DNA of 15,698 nucleotides, taken from assembly GCA_014729015.1 (NCBI GenBank), contig WJKR01000004.1, positions 1 through 15,698 of the forward strand, written 5' to 3'. The notes under the pieces are model-generated. The model ran no database searches and had not been told where the DNA came from. It was given only the letters and a program-made list of their open reading frames with translations. This DNA comes from Candidatus Woesearchaeota archaeon. Lineage in GTDB: Archaea > Nanobdellota > Nanobdellia > Woesearchaeales > WJKR01. A program made the position numbers and the translations under genes. Below, piece after piece: positions 6,871 through 13,424 of this stretch (position 1 is the stretch's first letter; each line of letters begins with the position of its first letter).

Positions 6871-6923
6871 CCACTCACCAAAAGTGGGGGATGGGTGGCT
6901 CACCAAAGGTCATCATAGGTGAT
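6871..6923 (+). promoter_or_regulatory. tbp 5' leader with repeated anti-SD-like motif and SD
   Basis: CTCACCAAA occurs twice (6874-6882 and 6899-6907). The first copy overlaps the loop of a hairpin CCACT/AGTGG (6871-6875 with 6883-6887); the second can form GGTG/CACC (6894-6897 with 6901-6904). The TCACC inside each copy is complementary to GGTGA of the SD site (AGGTGAT, 6917-6923), which lies 5 nt before the ATG. Translational control of tbp by leader folding is a possibility, not shown. Confidence 0.4.
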
Positions 6924-6928
6924 ACCAC

Positions 6929-7486
6929 ATGGCGAACGCCAAGGACCCAAAGCCGCAAGACATCCAAGTGGTGAACATCGTCGTCTCGACCAGCTTGGGA
7001 CACGACATTCCCTTGGAAAAGATGGCAGCGACCCTGTCAAACACCGAGTACAACCCGGAGCAGTTCCCTGGCCTGGTCATCCGCATCAAGGACCCGAAGA
7101 CCAGCGCACTGATATTCTCCAGCGGCAATGTCGTGTGCACCGGTGCACGAAGCATCCCCAAAGTCGAGGAAAGCATCCAGAAGATCATCGAGTCTTTGGA
7201 GAAAATCGGCATCACAATCACGATTAAGCCGAAGATCAATATCCAGAACATCGTCGCCTCCGGCAACATCGGCACAGACCTCAATCTGAACACGCTGGCC
7301 ATGAAGCTGGACAACACCGAGTACGAGCCGGAACAGTTCCCAGGGCTCGTCCTCAAGCTGAAAGAAGCCAAGGCGACCTTCCTCTTGTTCAGCAACGGCA
7401 AAGTCGTCTGCACCGGCACCAAATCAGAGGACGCCGTGCACGAAGCACTGGACAAGCTGGTCGAAAAGCTTAAGACCGTGATGTGA
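6929..7486 (+). CDS. tbp: TATA-box-binding protein TBP
   Basis: General transcription factor that binds and bends the TATA box and recruits TFB and RNA polymerase. 185 residues, normal archaeal length. The two-fold saddle repeat is obvious: residues ~12-97 and ~104-185, each with NTEYxPEQFPGLV (38-50 and 129-141), a phenylalanine-containing strand (LIFSSGNVVCTG; FLLFSNGKVVCTG) and a closing helix. The intercalating Phe positions are present in both halves. The start at 6929 has AGGTGAT 5 nt upstream. The repeats are unusually alike, which is common for archaeal TBPs. A hairpin plus T-run follows the stop, and mcm starts 75 bp later. Identification is certain. Confidence 0.98.
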   Translation: MANAKDPKPQDIQVVNIVVSTSLGHDIPLEKMAATLSNTEYNPEQFPGLVIRIKDPKTSALIFSSGNVVCTGARSIPKVEESIQKIIESLEKIGITITIKPKINIQNIVASGNIGTDLNLNTLAMKLDNTEYEPEQFPGLVLKLKEAKATFLLFSNGKVVCTGTKSEDAVHEALDKLVEKLKTVM

Positions 7487-7488
7487 TT

Positions 7489-7516
7489 CCCTTCTCCATA
7501 ATGAGGAAGGGTTTTT
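7489..7516 (+). terminator. Hairpin plus T5 terminator of tbp
   Basis: CCCTTC (7489-7494) pairs with GAAGGG (7506-7511), directly followed by five T (7512-7516). This resembles an intrinsic terminator 3 bp after the tbp stop. Confidence 0.6.
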
Positions 7517-7529
7517 ATTCCGTTATAAA
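7512..7529 (+). promoter_or_regulatory. Promoter region of mcm
   Basis: Two TATA-like octamers are present: tttttatt (7512-7519, predicted start ~7542) and gttataaa (7522-7529, predicted start ~7552). The first overlaps the T-run of the tbp terminator and would leave GGTGTG (7547-7552) inside the mRNA, 9 nt before the ATG at 7562. Confidence 0.5.
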
Positions 7530-7561
7530 CCCAGCGTGAGCTATGCGGTGTGTGAGTGAAC

Positions 7562-9589
7562 ATGGACGCGACAGAGCAAGTGGCAAAGTTCAACGAGTTC
7601 TTCAAAACCCAGTTCTACAAGCAGCTCGTCGAAGTCCTGAACCGCGGGGAAAAACACCTCGTCATCCCATTCAACGATTTTGCGAAGTTCAACGTCGAAC
7701 TCGCCGAAGCATTGCTGGAAGATCCGGAGAACGTCATCCAAGCGGCGAAGCACACCATCGAGCAGATGGACCTCGGCGGCGACGCGAAAGGATTCGAAGT
7801 GCGCTTTGCAGACCTGCCGCAGACCAGCCACATCATGGTCAGGAACATCAGGAGCCAGCACATCGGGAAATTTCTACAACTAGAAGGCATCGTCCGACAG
7901 AAGACCGATGTCCGGCCGCAAGTCACCGCCGCCAGGTTTGAATGCCCGAGCTGCGGCAACATCATACCAGTCCTGCAACTAGACCAGAAGTTCCGCGAAC
8001 CCCACCACTGCGCCTCCTGCGGCCGCAAAGGGAACTTCAGGCTGAACCACAAAGAGCTGGTGGACGCCCAGAAGATCGTGCTGGAAGAAGCGCCGGAAGA
8101 CATGGAAGGAGGCGAGCAACCCAAACGACTGAACATCTTCCTCAAGAATGACCTCGTCTCGCCCATCACGGACAAGAAGACCAACCCGGGCAGCAAAGTC
8201 AGATTGACAGGCGTCATCAAAGAAGTACCCATCGTACTCGCGACCGGCGGCAAATCGACACGGTTCGACCTGGTCTGCGAAAGCAACTACGTCGAGCCCG
8301 TCCAGGAAGAGTTCTCGAACATCGTGCTGACACCAGAAGAAATTGAAGAGATAAAGGACGCGAGCAACGACCCGCAAGTGTTCCAGAAGATGACTAACTC
8401 CATCGCACCAACCATCTACGGCCACGAACGCGTCAAGGAAGCATTGCTGCTGCAGCTCTTCAGCGGCATAAAGAAGACGAGCGACGACGGCGTCACCCGA
8501 AGAGGCGACATCCACATCCTATTAATAGGAGACCCTGGCGCAGGGAAAAGCCAGCTCGTCAGGAGGATGAGCATCGTTGCACCCAAGAGCAGGTTCATCA
8601 GCGGCAAGGGAGCAAGCGGTGCAGGCCTGACCGCATCTGTCGTGAAAGACGAGTTCCTCCGCGGCTGGGCACTGGAAGCGGGAGCGCTCGTACTGGCGAA
8701 CAAAGGCATCGCATGCATCGATGAGATGGACAAGATGACCCCTGAGGACACCAGCGCCATGCACGAAGCGCTCGAACAGCAATCAGTCACGATCAGCAAG
8801 GCGAACATCCAAGCGACGCTCAGGTGCGAGACCACGGTATTAGCGGCGGCCAACCCGAAGTTCGGGCGGTTCGACCCGTACGAGCTCATCGCCAAGCAGA
8901 TAGAGATGCCCTCGACCCTGATCAACCGCTTCGACCTCATCTTTCCCATGAAGGATCTGCCCGACCCCGCGCGCGACGACCAGATGGCGAGCTTCATCCT
9001 CGAGCTCCACCGAGGGGAGGCGAAGGAGCGACAAGGGCTGTTCGGCACGGATTTCATCAGGAAGTACATCGCATACGCCAAGCAGCACGTCCGCCCAGAG
9101 CTCACTAATGACGCGCTGGAAGAGATCAGGAAGTATTATGTCCAGATGCGCAACCAGGGCGCGGGCGTCGAGGGATCCATCTCCAGTATTCCCATCTCTG
9201 CCCGGCAGCTGGAAGCGCTGGTCCGGCTGGCGGAGGCGAGCGCGAAGACGCGCCTGGCGGGGAAGGTGACCAAGCACGACGCGAAACGGGCGGTGGAACT
9301 GGTGCATTACTGCCTCAGCCAGATAGGCCTCGACCCGGAGACGGGGAAGATGGACATCGATCGCATCACGACCGGCATCACCGCCGCCCAAAGGAGCAAC
9401 ATCTCCATCATCAAGGACGTGATTGGCGAGCTGGAGAACGCTATCGGCAAGCTCATCCCCGTGGACGACGTGGTGCGCGAGGCGGAGATCAAGGGCGTGG
9501 CGCAGGATAAGACGAGCGAGATCATCGAACGGCTCAAGAGAAGCGGTGACTTGTTCAGCCCGAAGAACGGGTTCATCAGCAAGATATGA
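7562..9589 (+). CDS. mcm: Replicative DNA helicase MCM
   Basis: Hexameric 3'-5' replicative helicase, 675 residues from this ATG. The N-terminal domain carries a four-Cys zinc site (C128, C131, C150, C153) and the OB-fold. The AAA+ module has Walker A GDPGAGKS (323-330), the strand FISGKGASGAGLT, Walker B CIDEMDK with D387/E388, and an arginine finger in INRFD (R456). The C-terminal ~80 residues end in a winged helix (VAQDKTSEIIERLKRSGDLF). No intein. An in-frame GTG at 7556 is an alternative start two codons earlier; I prefer ATG because GGTGTG is suitably placed. The RPA-like gene begins 6 bp after the stop, so the two are almost certainly co-transcribed. Composition moves from A/C-rich to G-richer in the last ~500 bases. 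Confidence 0.97.
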   Translation: MDATEQVAKFNEFFKTQFYKQLVEVLNRGEKHLVIPFNDFAKFNVELAEALLEDPENVIQAAKHTIEQMDLGGDAKGFEVRFADLPQTSHIMVRNIRSQHIGKFLQLEGIVRQKTDVRPQVTAARFECPSCGNIIPVLQLDQKFREPHHCASCGRKGNFRLNHKELVDAQKIVLEEAPEDMEGGEQPKRLNIFLKNDLVSPITDKKTNPGSKVRLTGVIKEVPIVLATGGKSTRFDLVCESNYVEPVQEEFSNIVLTPEEIEEIKDASNDPQVFQKMTNSIAPTIYGHERVKEALLLQLFSGIKKTSDDGVTRRGDIHILLIGDPGAGKSQLVRRMSIVAPKSRFISGKGASGAGLTASVVKDEFLRGWALEAGALVLANKGIACIDEMDKMTPEDTSAMHEALEQQSVTISKANIQATLRCETTVLAAANPKFGRFDPYELIAKQIEMPSTLINRFDLIFPMKDLPDPARDDQMASFILELHRGEAKERQGLFGTDFIRKYIAYAKQHVRPELTNDALEEIRKYYVQMRNQGAGVEGSISSIPISARQLEALVRLAEASAKTRLAGKVTKHDAKRAVELVHYCLSQIGLDPETGKMDIDRITTGITAAQRSNISIIKDVIGELENAIGKLIPVDDVVREAEIKGVAQDKTSEIIERLKRSGDLFSPKNGFISKI

Positions 9590-9595
9590 TGCTCC

Positions 9596-10231
9596 ATGAC
9601 GCAACAATCAGTCAAGCGGAAGACCGCTTATCTCTGCACGATCAAGGACTTGCAGGATGGCCGGTATGTCCGCCGCGAGGGCTGGGAGCCGAACTTCTTC
9701 GCGACGACGAAAGGTATGGTGTCGCGCGCGAGGCTTTCTGGTGTGGTCGTGGAGCAGCAAGGCCGGAGCATCACGATCGATGACGGCACCGGGCAGTTGC
9801 CGTTGCGCGTGTTCGACGCGCCGTTGCCCGCGGCCGCGGTCGGCGACCCGGTCATGGTCATCGGCCGGCCGCGCGTGTACAACAAGGAGCCGTACATGCT
9901 CATCGAGATATTGAAGCGGGTATCGCCGCGATGGCTGCACTATTTCGAGAGGTCGCGGTCGGCGTGCGCGTCGTTCATCCCTCCCATCCCGGAAGTCAAG
10001 GAGCCCGCCGCGCAACCGAAGCCGCAGCCCCCGCCGGGGACGGCGGCGCCTCAGGGCAAGGCGCAACAGCTCGTTGCCCTGATACGAGAGCTCGACGCCG
10101 GGGACGGCGCGCCCGCTGACGAGGTCATCTCGAAGGCAGGGTTTGACGGTGCGGAGCAGCAACTCCAGTCCTTAATCACCGAGGGAGAGGTGTTCGAGCT
10201 GCGGGCAGGGAAAATAAAGGTGTTGGAATAA
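9596..10231 (+). CDS. RPA32-like single-stranded-DNA-binding OB-fold protein
   Basis: Likely subunit of the archaeal replication protein A complex. 211 residues in an RPA32-like order: a short N-terminal tail, one OB-fold (~43-118) with the diagnostic IDDGTGQLPLRVFD strand (61-74) and VGDPVMVIGRPRVYNKEPYM, a Pro/Ala/Gln-rich linker (~128-155), and a C-terminal winged-helix-like domain (~156-211). In eukaryotic RPA32 the winged helix recruits partner proteins; the same role here is inference. It starts 6 bp after mcm with no clear SD, so translation is probably coupled, and it overlaps thymidylate kinase by one base. GC-rich, G/C-ending codons. An alternative is a Stn1/Ten1-like or other OB-fold protein; the replication context favours RPA. 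Confidence 0.8.
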   Translation: MTQQSVKRKTAYLCTIKDLQDGRYVRREGWEPNFFATTKGMVSRARLSGVVVEQQGRSITIDDGTGQLPLRVFDAPLPAAAVGDPVMVIGRPRVYNKEPYMLIEILKRVSPRWLHYFERSRSACASFIPPIPEVKEPAAQPKPQPPPGTAAPQGKAQQLVALIRELDAGDGAPADEVISKAGFDGAEQQLQSLITEGEVFELRAGKIKVLE

Positions 10232-10902
10232 TGGTCTTCATCGTGATTGATGGCACTGATGGTGCTGGTAAGGCGACGCAGACCGACTTGTTGGAGTCGC
10301 GCCTGAAAAAGGAAGGATACCATGTCATGAAGGCTGACTTCCCTCGGTACGGGGAGCCTTCGGCGTGGTTTGTTGAACGCTACCTCAATGGCGATTTCGG
10401 CCCTATCGAGGAGAATGACGCGTACAGGGCGTCTGAGTTTTATGCGGTAGACCGGTTTGCAGCTTCTTTTGGGATGAGAGCCTTCCTCGCCCAGGGGGGA
10501 GTATTGCTTTCTAACCGCTATGTTTCCGCTAACAAAGGGCATCAGCTGGGGAAGATCAAAGACCTTGCCGAAAGAGAAAAGTTCTTGACCTGGCTGGATA
10601 ACTTGGAATATGGGATTTTTGGGGTTCCGAAAGAGGACAAGAACATATTGTTATATCTTCCTCCAGAACTTGGTCAGTTGAACGTTGATAAGAAAACTGC
10701 TCGTGATTACACTGATAAGAAAAGGGATTTGCATGAGGATGACGCGGATCATTTGCGTGATGCTGCAGCGGCTTACTTGTTCGTCGCAGAAAGGGAGAAC
10801 TGGGATATTGTCCATTGCGCCCCTGAAGGGTCTATGCTGCCGCGGGAAGATATCCACGAGCAAATATATGGTATTATCAGGCCGTTATTACCCCCTGTCT
10901 GA
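10231..10902 (+). CDS. tmk: Thymidylate kinase (dTMP kinase)
   Basis: Phosphorylates dTMP to dTDP for dTTP synthesis; 223 residues. The P-loop is GTDGAGKAT (8-16). FPRYGEPSAWFVERYLNGDFG (37-57) and the YAVDRFA segment (71-77) are typical of the family. SNRYVSANKGHQ (94-105) occupies the site where many thymidylate kinases have DRY, so Asn95 replaces the usual Asp; I believe a subgroup of bacterial and archaeal enzymes shares this. A lid-like segment rich in Lys and Asp follows (~152-175). The ATG overlaps the TAA of the RPA-like gene (TAATG), with GGTG 8 nt upstream, so coupled translation is likely. It is the last gene of the mcm row. AT content is higher than in mcm, perhaps indicating separate ancestry. 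Specificity for dTMP is inferred from family features. Confidence 0.88.
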   Translation: MVFIVIDGTDGAGKATQTDLLESRLKKEGYHVMKADFPRYGEPSAWFVERYLNGDFGPIEENDAYRASEFYAVDRFAASFGMRAFLAQGGVLLSNRYVSANKGHQLGKIKDLAEREKFLTWLDNLEYGIFGVPKEDKNILLYLPPELGQLNVDKKTARDYTDKKRDLHEDDADHLRDAAAAYLFVAERENWDIVHCAPEGSMLPREDIHEQIYGIIRPLLPPV

Positions 10903-10910
10903 CGCAATCC

Positions 10911-10918
10911 TTAAATAC
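10911..10918 (+). promoter_or_regulatory. TATA box upstream of the 11126 gene leader
   Basis: ttaaatac is centred at 10914.5 and predicts initiation near 10941, just before the ATG of a 20-codon ORF at 10943 and about 185 nt before the orphan gene at 11126. Confidence 0.5.
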
Positions 10919-10942
10919 TATCGTTGCTATTCTTCTCCTCCA

Positions 10943-11005
10943 ATGGTGCCTTCCGTTATTGGCGACGATTATTTCTTCGGTTTTAGGTACTCCTATTTTT
11001 GGTGA
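10943..11005 (+). CDS. Possible 20-residue aromatic-rich leader peptide
   Basis: ATG at 10943 to TGA at 11003-11005. Eight of 20 residues are Phe, Tyr or Trp, clustered in YFFGFRYSYFW at the end. The ATG lies about 2 nt after the predicted transcription start, so it could be translated as a leaderless ORF. A T10 run and the start of the next gene follow within 125 bp. It may be a leader peptide or a chance ORF in T-rich DNA, where TTT, TTC and TAT codons are frequent. Confidence 0.25.
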   Translation: MVPSVIGDDYFFGFRYSYFW

Positions 11006-11087
11006 GTGACCGCCACCCGCCTTAACGCTTCTTGTGATGCTTTGTCTGGGAGGAACCGTGGGTGCTTTCAACACGCAACAACGAATC

Positions 11088-11097
11088 TTTTTTTTTT
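11088..11097 (+). terminator. T10 tract between tmk and the 11126 gene
   Basis: Ten consecutive T, the longest T run on the + strand of the window, 28 bp upstream of the ATG at 11126. It could end the mcm-RPA-tmk transcript or attenuate read-through into the next gene. Confidence 0.45.
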
Positions 11098-11111
11098 CTT
11101 CATGCATGGTC

Positions 11112-11120
11112 GGAGGAGAA
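11112..11120 (+). promoter_or_regulatory. Shine-Dalgarno site of the 11126 gene
   Basis: GGAGGAGAA contains a strong SD core (GGAGGA, 11112-11117) 8 nt before the ATG at 11126. It argues against the upstream in-frame codons at 11006 (GTG) and 11102 (ATG). The same nine bases have an exact complement at 10933-10941. Confidence 0.65.
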
Positions 11121-11125
11121 TCATC

Positions 11126-11455
11126 ATGGAACTCAAGGAAACACTCAACAACCTGCTGGGTTATGATGGGCCGGTGAGCCGCACGGGTCGTCCGGAAGTC
11201 ATCGATGGATGTATTGATGACATCACCAAGGAGCTCTCCTTGCTCGAGAAGTACGATCGTGGCGGTCATCGCGACCTCCTCTTGCGGGCCAGGGCGGCGA
11301 ACGTCATCGCGGTGAAGACGTACGCGTTGTTGCAAGCAATGGGTGTGGCGCAACCGCCAGACGTTCGCGTGGTGCAGGATGACGAGGTCAATTACAAGAA
11401 ATTGTCGGCGCTTATGGGTATTGCGGTGAGTTATAAGCATCGGTTCAGAAGATGA
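11126..11455 (+). CDS. Unrecognised 109-residue soluble protein
   Basis: No family recognised. The protein looks almost entirely helical: ETLNNLLGYD, IDGCIDDITKELSLLEKYD, HRDLLLRARAANVIAVKTYALLQAMG and NYKKLSALMGIAVSYKHRFRR at the basic C-terminus. It has one Cys and no signal peptide or membrane segment. The start at 11126 is chosen for its SD site; the frame is open to 11006, but the extra residues include a Phe run encoded by the T10 tract and look non-coding. The 3' end overlaps the convergent SpoIIM-family gene by 11 bp. Its long, possibly structured leader is the most notable thing about it. Confidence 0.7.
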   Translation: MELKETLNNLLGYDGPVSRTGRPEVIDGCIDDITKELSLLEKYDRGGHRDLLLRARAANVIAVKTYALLQAMGVAQPPDVRVVQDDEVNYKKLSALMGIAVSYKHRFRR

Positions 11456-12299
11456 GCGGCGTCACCCAGACTTCAAGGACGGCGGCGAGGAACAGCAGCC
11501 CGATGCTGACCAGGAACAGGTCTGCCGAGTCCAGTAGTATGTGCTCGAACTTCCTCGTCTGGAAGTCGTGCTTGATGATAGCGATGCTGATGATGCCGCC
11601 TGCGAGGCCGGCGGTGAAGTATGCCAGTATCTCAGGCACGCCGTGGATGGCATATTTCAATAGCCCGATACCGATGATGCTGAAGTATTGCGCGACCTTA
11701 TCGAGGCCGACGAGGTGCGCGTAGCTCGCCAGGTTGCCGCGGATGAAGTTACCGATGGCCGCTCCGATCACGCTGGCGTTCCAGGTCAGGATGAAGATGG
11801 CGCCTGCGCCGTACAGCAGGGAGAAGATGGCGCAGAAGATCATGACCTTGACGTTGTTCAGGAATATCTTGGTGAATACCTGCACTTGCTCGATGGTGAA
11901 CAGGCCGGTGATCTTGCCGTTGATTGCGTTGATGGTGTTCGTTTGGCTTTCGAACAGCGTGCTGACTGTCGTCGAGGGCAGGATGGTGTACCAGAAGATG
12001 CAGGCCAGGGTCATCCCGAAGAAGAGGTACATGAGAAAGCTTAATGCCCTGCCGTGCTCCTTGAGCAGCACTTTCTCTGTGAGGTCTTCCATGTCTTTCG
12101 ATTCCTCGTACTTGATGGTCGCGTACATCAGCGGCACGGCGACGAGCGCTGCGAGGAAGACGAAGATCATGCTCGCATAAGTGTAGAACACCCAGAGCCC
12201 GACGGCGATGGCGAGCGAGGCGTAGAGGAATCCGTAGAGGACCATCTTGGCAGGCGTCTTCTCCGCCTTGATGGGGTTGATCAGGCTCTCAAGGACCAT
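11445..12299 (-). CDS. SpoIIM (stage II sporulation protein M) family membrane protein
   Basis: Integral membrane protein, 284 residues with about six hydrophobic segments: ~20-39, ~42-62, ~88-107, ~150-178, ~204-245 (probably two) and ~260-282. Family signatures I recognise are the NNVKVM segment (148-153) followed by a glycine-rich helix and WNASVIGAAIG (173-183), and HGVPEILAYFTAGLAG (219-234), corresponding to the HGxxE region of SpoIIM proteins. In Bacillus SpoIIM acts in the engulfment complex; archaeal members have no sporulation role and their function is unsettled. A TATA octamer is centred 26.5 bp before the ATG without an SD, so the mRNA is likely leaderless. It is divergent from the VTT-domain gene and its stop end overlaps the convergent 11126 gene by 11 bp. 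Confidence 0.85.
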   Translation of the reverse strand: MVLESLINPIKAEKTPAKMVLYGFLYASLAIAVGLWVFYTYASMIFVFLAALVAVPLMYATIKYEESKDMEDLTEKVLLKEHGRALSFLMYLFFGMTLACIFWYTILPSTTVSTLFESQTNTINAINGKITGLFTIEQVQVFTKIFLNNVKVMIFCAIFSLLYGAGAIFILTWNASVIGAAIGNFIRGNLASYAHLVGLDKVAQYFSIIGIGLLKYAIHGVPEILAYFTAGLAGGIISIAIIKHDFQTRKFEHILLDSADLFLVSIGLLFLAAVLEVWVTPLIF

Positions 12300-12321
12300 G
12301 TCTTTGCTTGTTGCCTATCGG

Positions 12322-12329
12322 TTTATATA
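12322..12329 (-). promoter_or_regulatory. TATA box of the SpoIIM-family gene
   Basis: On the - strand this reads tatataaa. Its centre is 26.5 bp from the first base of the ATG at 12299, indicating a leaderless transcript. Confidence 0.65.
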
Positions 12330-12348
12330 GTTTTCTTCGTCGAAAAGG

Positions 12349-12356
12349 CTTAAAAA
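12349..12356 (+). promoter_or_regulatory. TATA box of the VTT-domain gene
   Basis: cttaaaaa is centred 26.5 bp before the ATG at 12379; the gene probably has a leaderless mRNA. It is divergent from the SpoIIM-family promoter about 20 bp away, so both genes share a 79-bp control region. Confidence 0.6.
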
Positions 12357-12378
12357 GGTTGTTTCTTGTAATCCGTGC

Positions 12379-13122
12379 ATGATGCGTTCCTTGGGCGTTC
12401 GTTGGCGGTTGTTCGTTGATGCGGTGCGGGTCGAGTTCGCGGTGGCTCGTCACCGGTTGCAGGATCAGGGGTTGTTCCGCGCGTTGCTGGTATTCTTGCT
12501 GATCATGGCAGCCATCTTCATCGTTGGCTTCGTGGTCATGCACTTGTTCATGGATCCTGATGAGCTCTTGCCGTTGTTGGAGGCTGCGCGGAGCGCGGGT
12601 CCGTTCATCATCATTGGGTTCATCATCTTGGAGGTGGTGTTCGCGCCTGTTCCTGGCACGTTCATCACGGTCGCCGCCGGTGCGGTGTACGGGATGTGGC
12701 TAGGAGCGTTGTATTCGTACGTGGGGAACGTGTTGGGGTCGTGCTTGGCGTTCTTCCTTGCTCGTCGGTTCGGCCGCCGCTTGGTGGAGCGATTGGTGTC
12801 CAAGCAGTTGTTGGAGAGGTATGACGGTTTTTTTCGGAAGCATCGCGAGTTGTTCCTGGTGTTCTACGCCTTGCCGGTCATCCCCGTGGATATCTTGAGC
12901 TTCAGTTGCGGGTTGTCCTCGATGAAGTGGCGTAAGTTCTTGTTGATCATGATGTCGGGCTTTGTTTCGAACACGTTGATCCTTACGTTCTTGGGCGAGC
13001 GCTTGGCTGGTCTGAGCTTGGTGCTCATGGTGTTTTATACCTTGGTGTTCTTGGCCGTGTTTTCCTTGTTGGCGTGGGCGTTCAGGCTGCTGGTGGCCCG
13101 CTTCCGGAAGAAAGATATATAA
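12379..13122 (+). CDS. VTT-domain (DedA / TVP38-TMEM64-like) membrane protein
   Basis: 247 residues. After a basic N-terminus there are hydrophobic segments at ~33-57, ~74-92, ~95-127, ~156-178, ~186-206 and ~211-236. The VTT core is recognisable: APVPGTFITVAAGAVYGMWLG (re-entrant loop plus helix, 89-109), GNVLGSCLAFFLARRFGR (116-133), and YALPVIPVDILSFSCGLSSM (163-182), where the conserved Pro and Gly positions are kept. Relatives act as lipid scramblases or flippases, or affect membrane and envelope homeostasis; the substrate here is unknown. The start matches a TATA box at 26.5 bp; ATG ATG gives a second choice at 12382. TTG and other G/T-ending codons dominate. The stop codon lies in the TATA box of the next gene. 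Confidence 0.85.
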   Translation: MMRSLGVRWRLFVDAVRVEFAVARHRLQDQGLFRALLVFLLIMAAIFIVGFVVMHLFMDPDELLPLLEAARSAGPFIIIGFIILEVVFAPVPGTFITVAAGAVYGMWLGALYSYVGNVLGSCLAFFLARRFGRRLVERLVSKQLLERYDGFFRKHRELFLVFYALPVIPVDILSFSCGLSSMKWRKFLLIMMSGFVSNTLILTFLGERLAGLSLVLMVFYTLVFLAVFSLLAWAFRLLVARFRKKDI

Positions 13123-13124
13123 AT
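13117..13124 (+). promoter_or_regulatory. TATA box of the 13147 gene, overlapping the VTT gene stop
   Basis: atataaat is centred 26.5 bp before the ATG at 13147 and contains the TAA stop (13120-13122) of the preceding gene. It supports 13147 rather than the ATG at 13123 as the start. Confidence 0.5.
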
Positions 13125-13146
13125 GATGTTCTTTGTTTGCAAGGGT

Positions 13147-13419
13147 ATGAGGTGGTTTTTGTTCTGGGGAGGCGGCTTGGTCATCGCCATGGTGGTCGTG
13201 GTCGTGCTTGCTGGTGGGTTGTACCCGAAGCACCGGTTGTGTGAGGGGTTTTATGACTCGCCGTATCCTTCGTCGCCGCCTGACTCGACGATTACGGCGG
13301 TGGCTCCTGATTGGTATATCATCGCTGATTGCCAGGGCGTCCAGAACGATTTGTACATGGCATATTATTTCGTTGCGCTCGGCGCCGCGTTGATCGGCGT
13401 CGGGTTCGTGGTGAGGTGA
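13147..13419 (+). CDS. Small two-helix membrane protein with a Cys-containing loop
   Basis: 90 residues from the ATG at 13147 (98 if the ATG at 13123 is used). A hydrophobic helix (WFLFWGGGLVIAMVVVVV, 3-20) is followed by a polar loop with C32 and C62 and a Pro/Ser-rich stretch, then a second helix (~70-89) and a single Arg at the end. Two cysteines in a loop likely to face outside would suit a disulfide, which is inference. No family recognised. It follows the VTT gene directly, and its 3' end contains the SD of the next small membrane gene, so the two are probably translated together. Start uncertain by eight codons. Confidence 0.65.
   Translation: MRWFLFWGGGLVIAMVVVVVLAGGLYPKHRLCEGFYDSPYPSSPPDSTITAVAPDWYIIADCQGVQNDLYMAYYFVALGAALIGVGFVVR
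13413..13418 (+). promoter_or_regulatory. Shine-Dalgarno site fixing the start at 13425
   Basis: GAGGTG is 6 nt before the ATG at 13425 and overlaps the TGA stop (13417-13419) of the previous gene, a layout typical of translational coupling. Confidence 0.65.
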
Positions 13420-13424
13420 AGAAC

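Noticed and set aside
11006..11125. Longer start (GTG at 11006) for the 109-residue orphan
   Set aside because: The extension is partly encoded by the T10 run, and a strong SD points to 11126.
10877..11440. 187-codon ORF on the - strand
   Set aside because: It is a shadow of the orphan gene at 11126 plus its leader, with a His/Arg-rich composition and no start signal.
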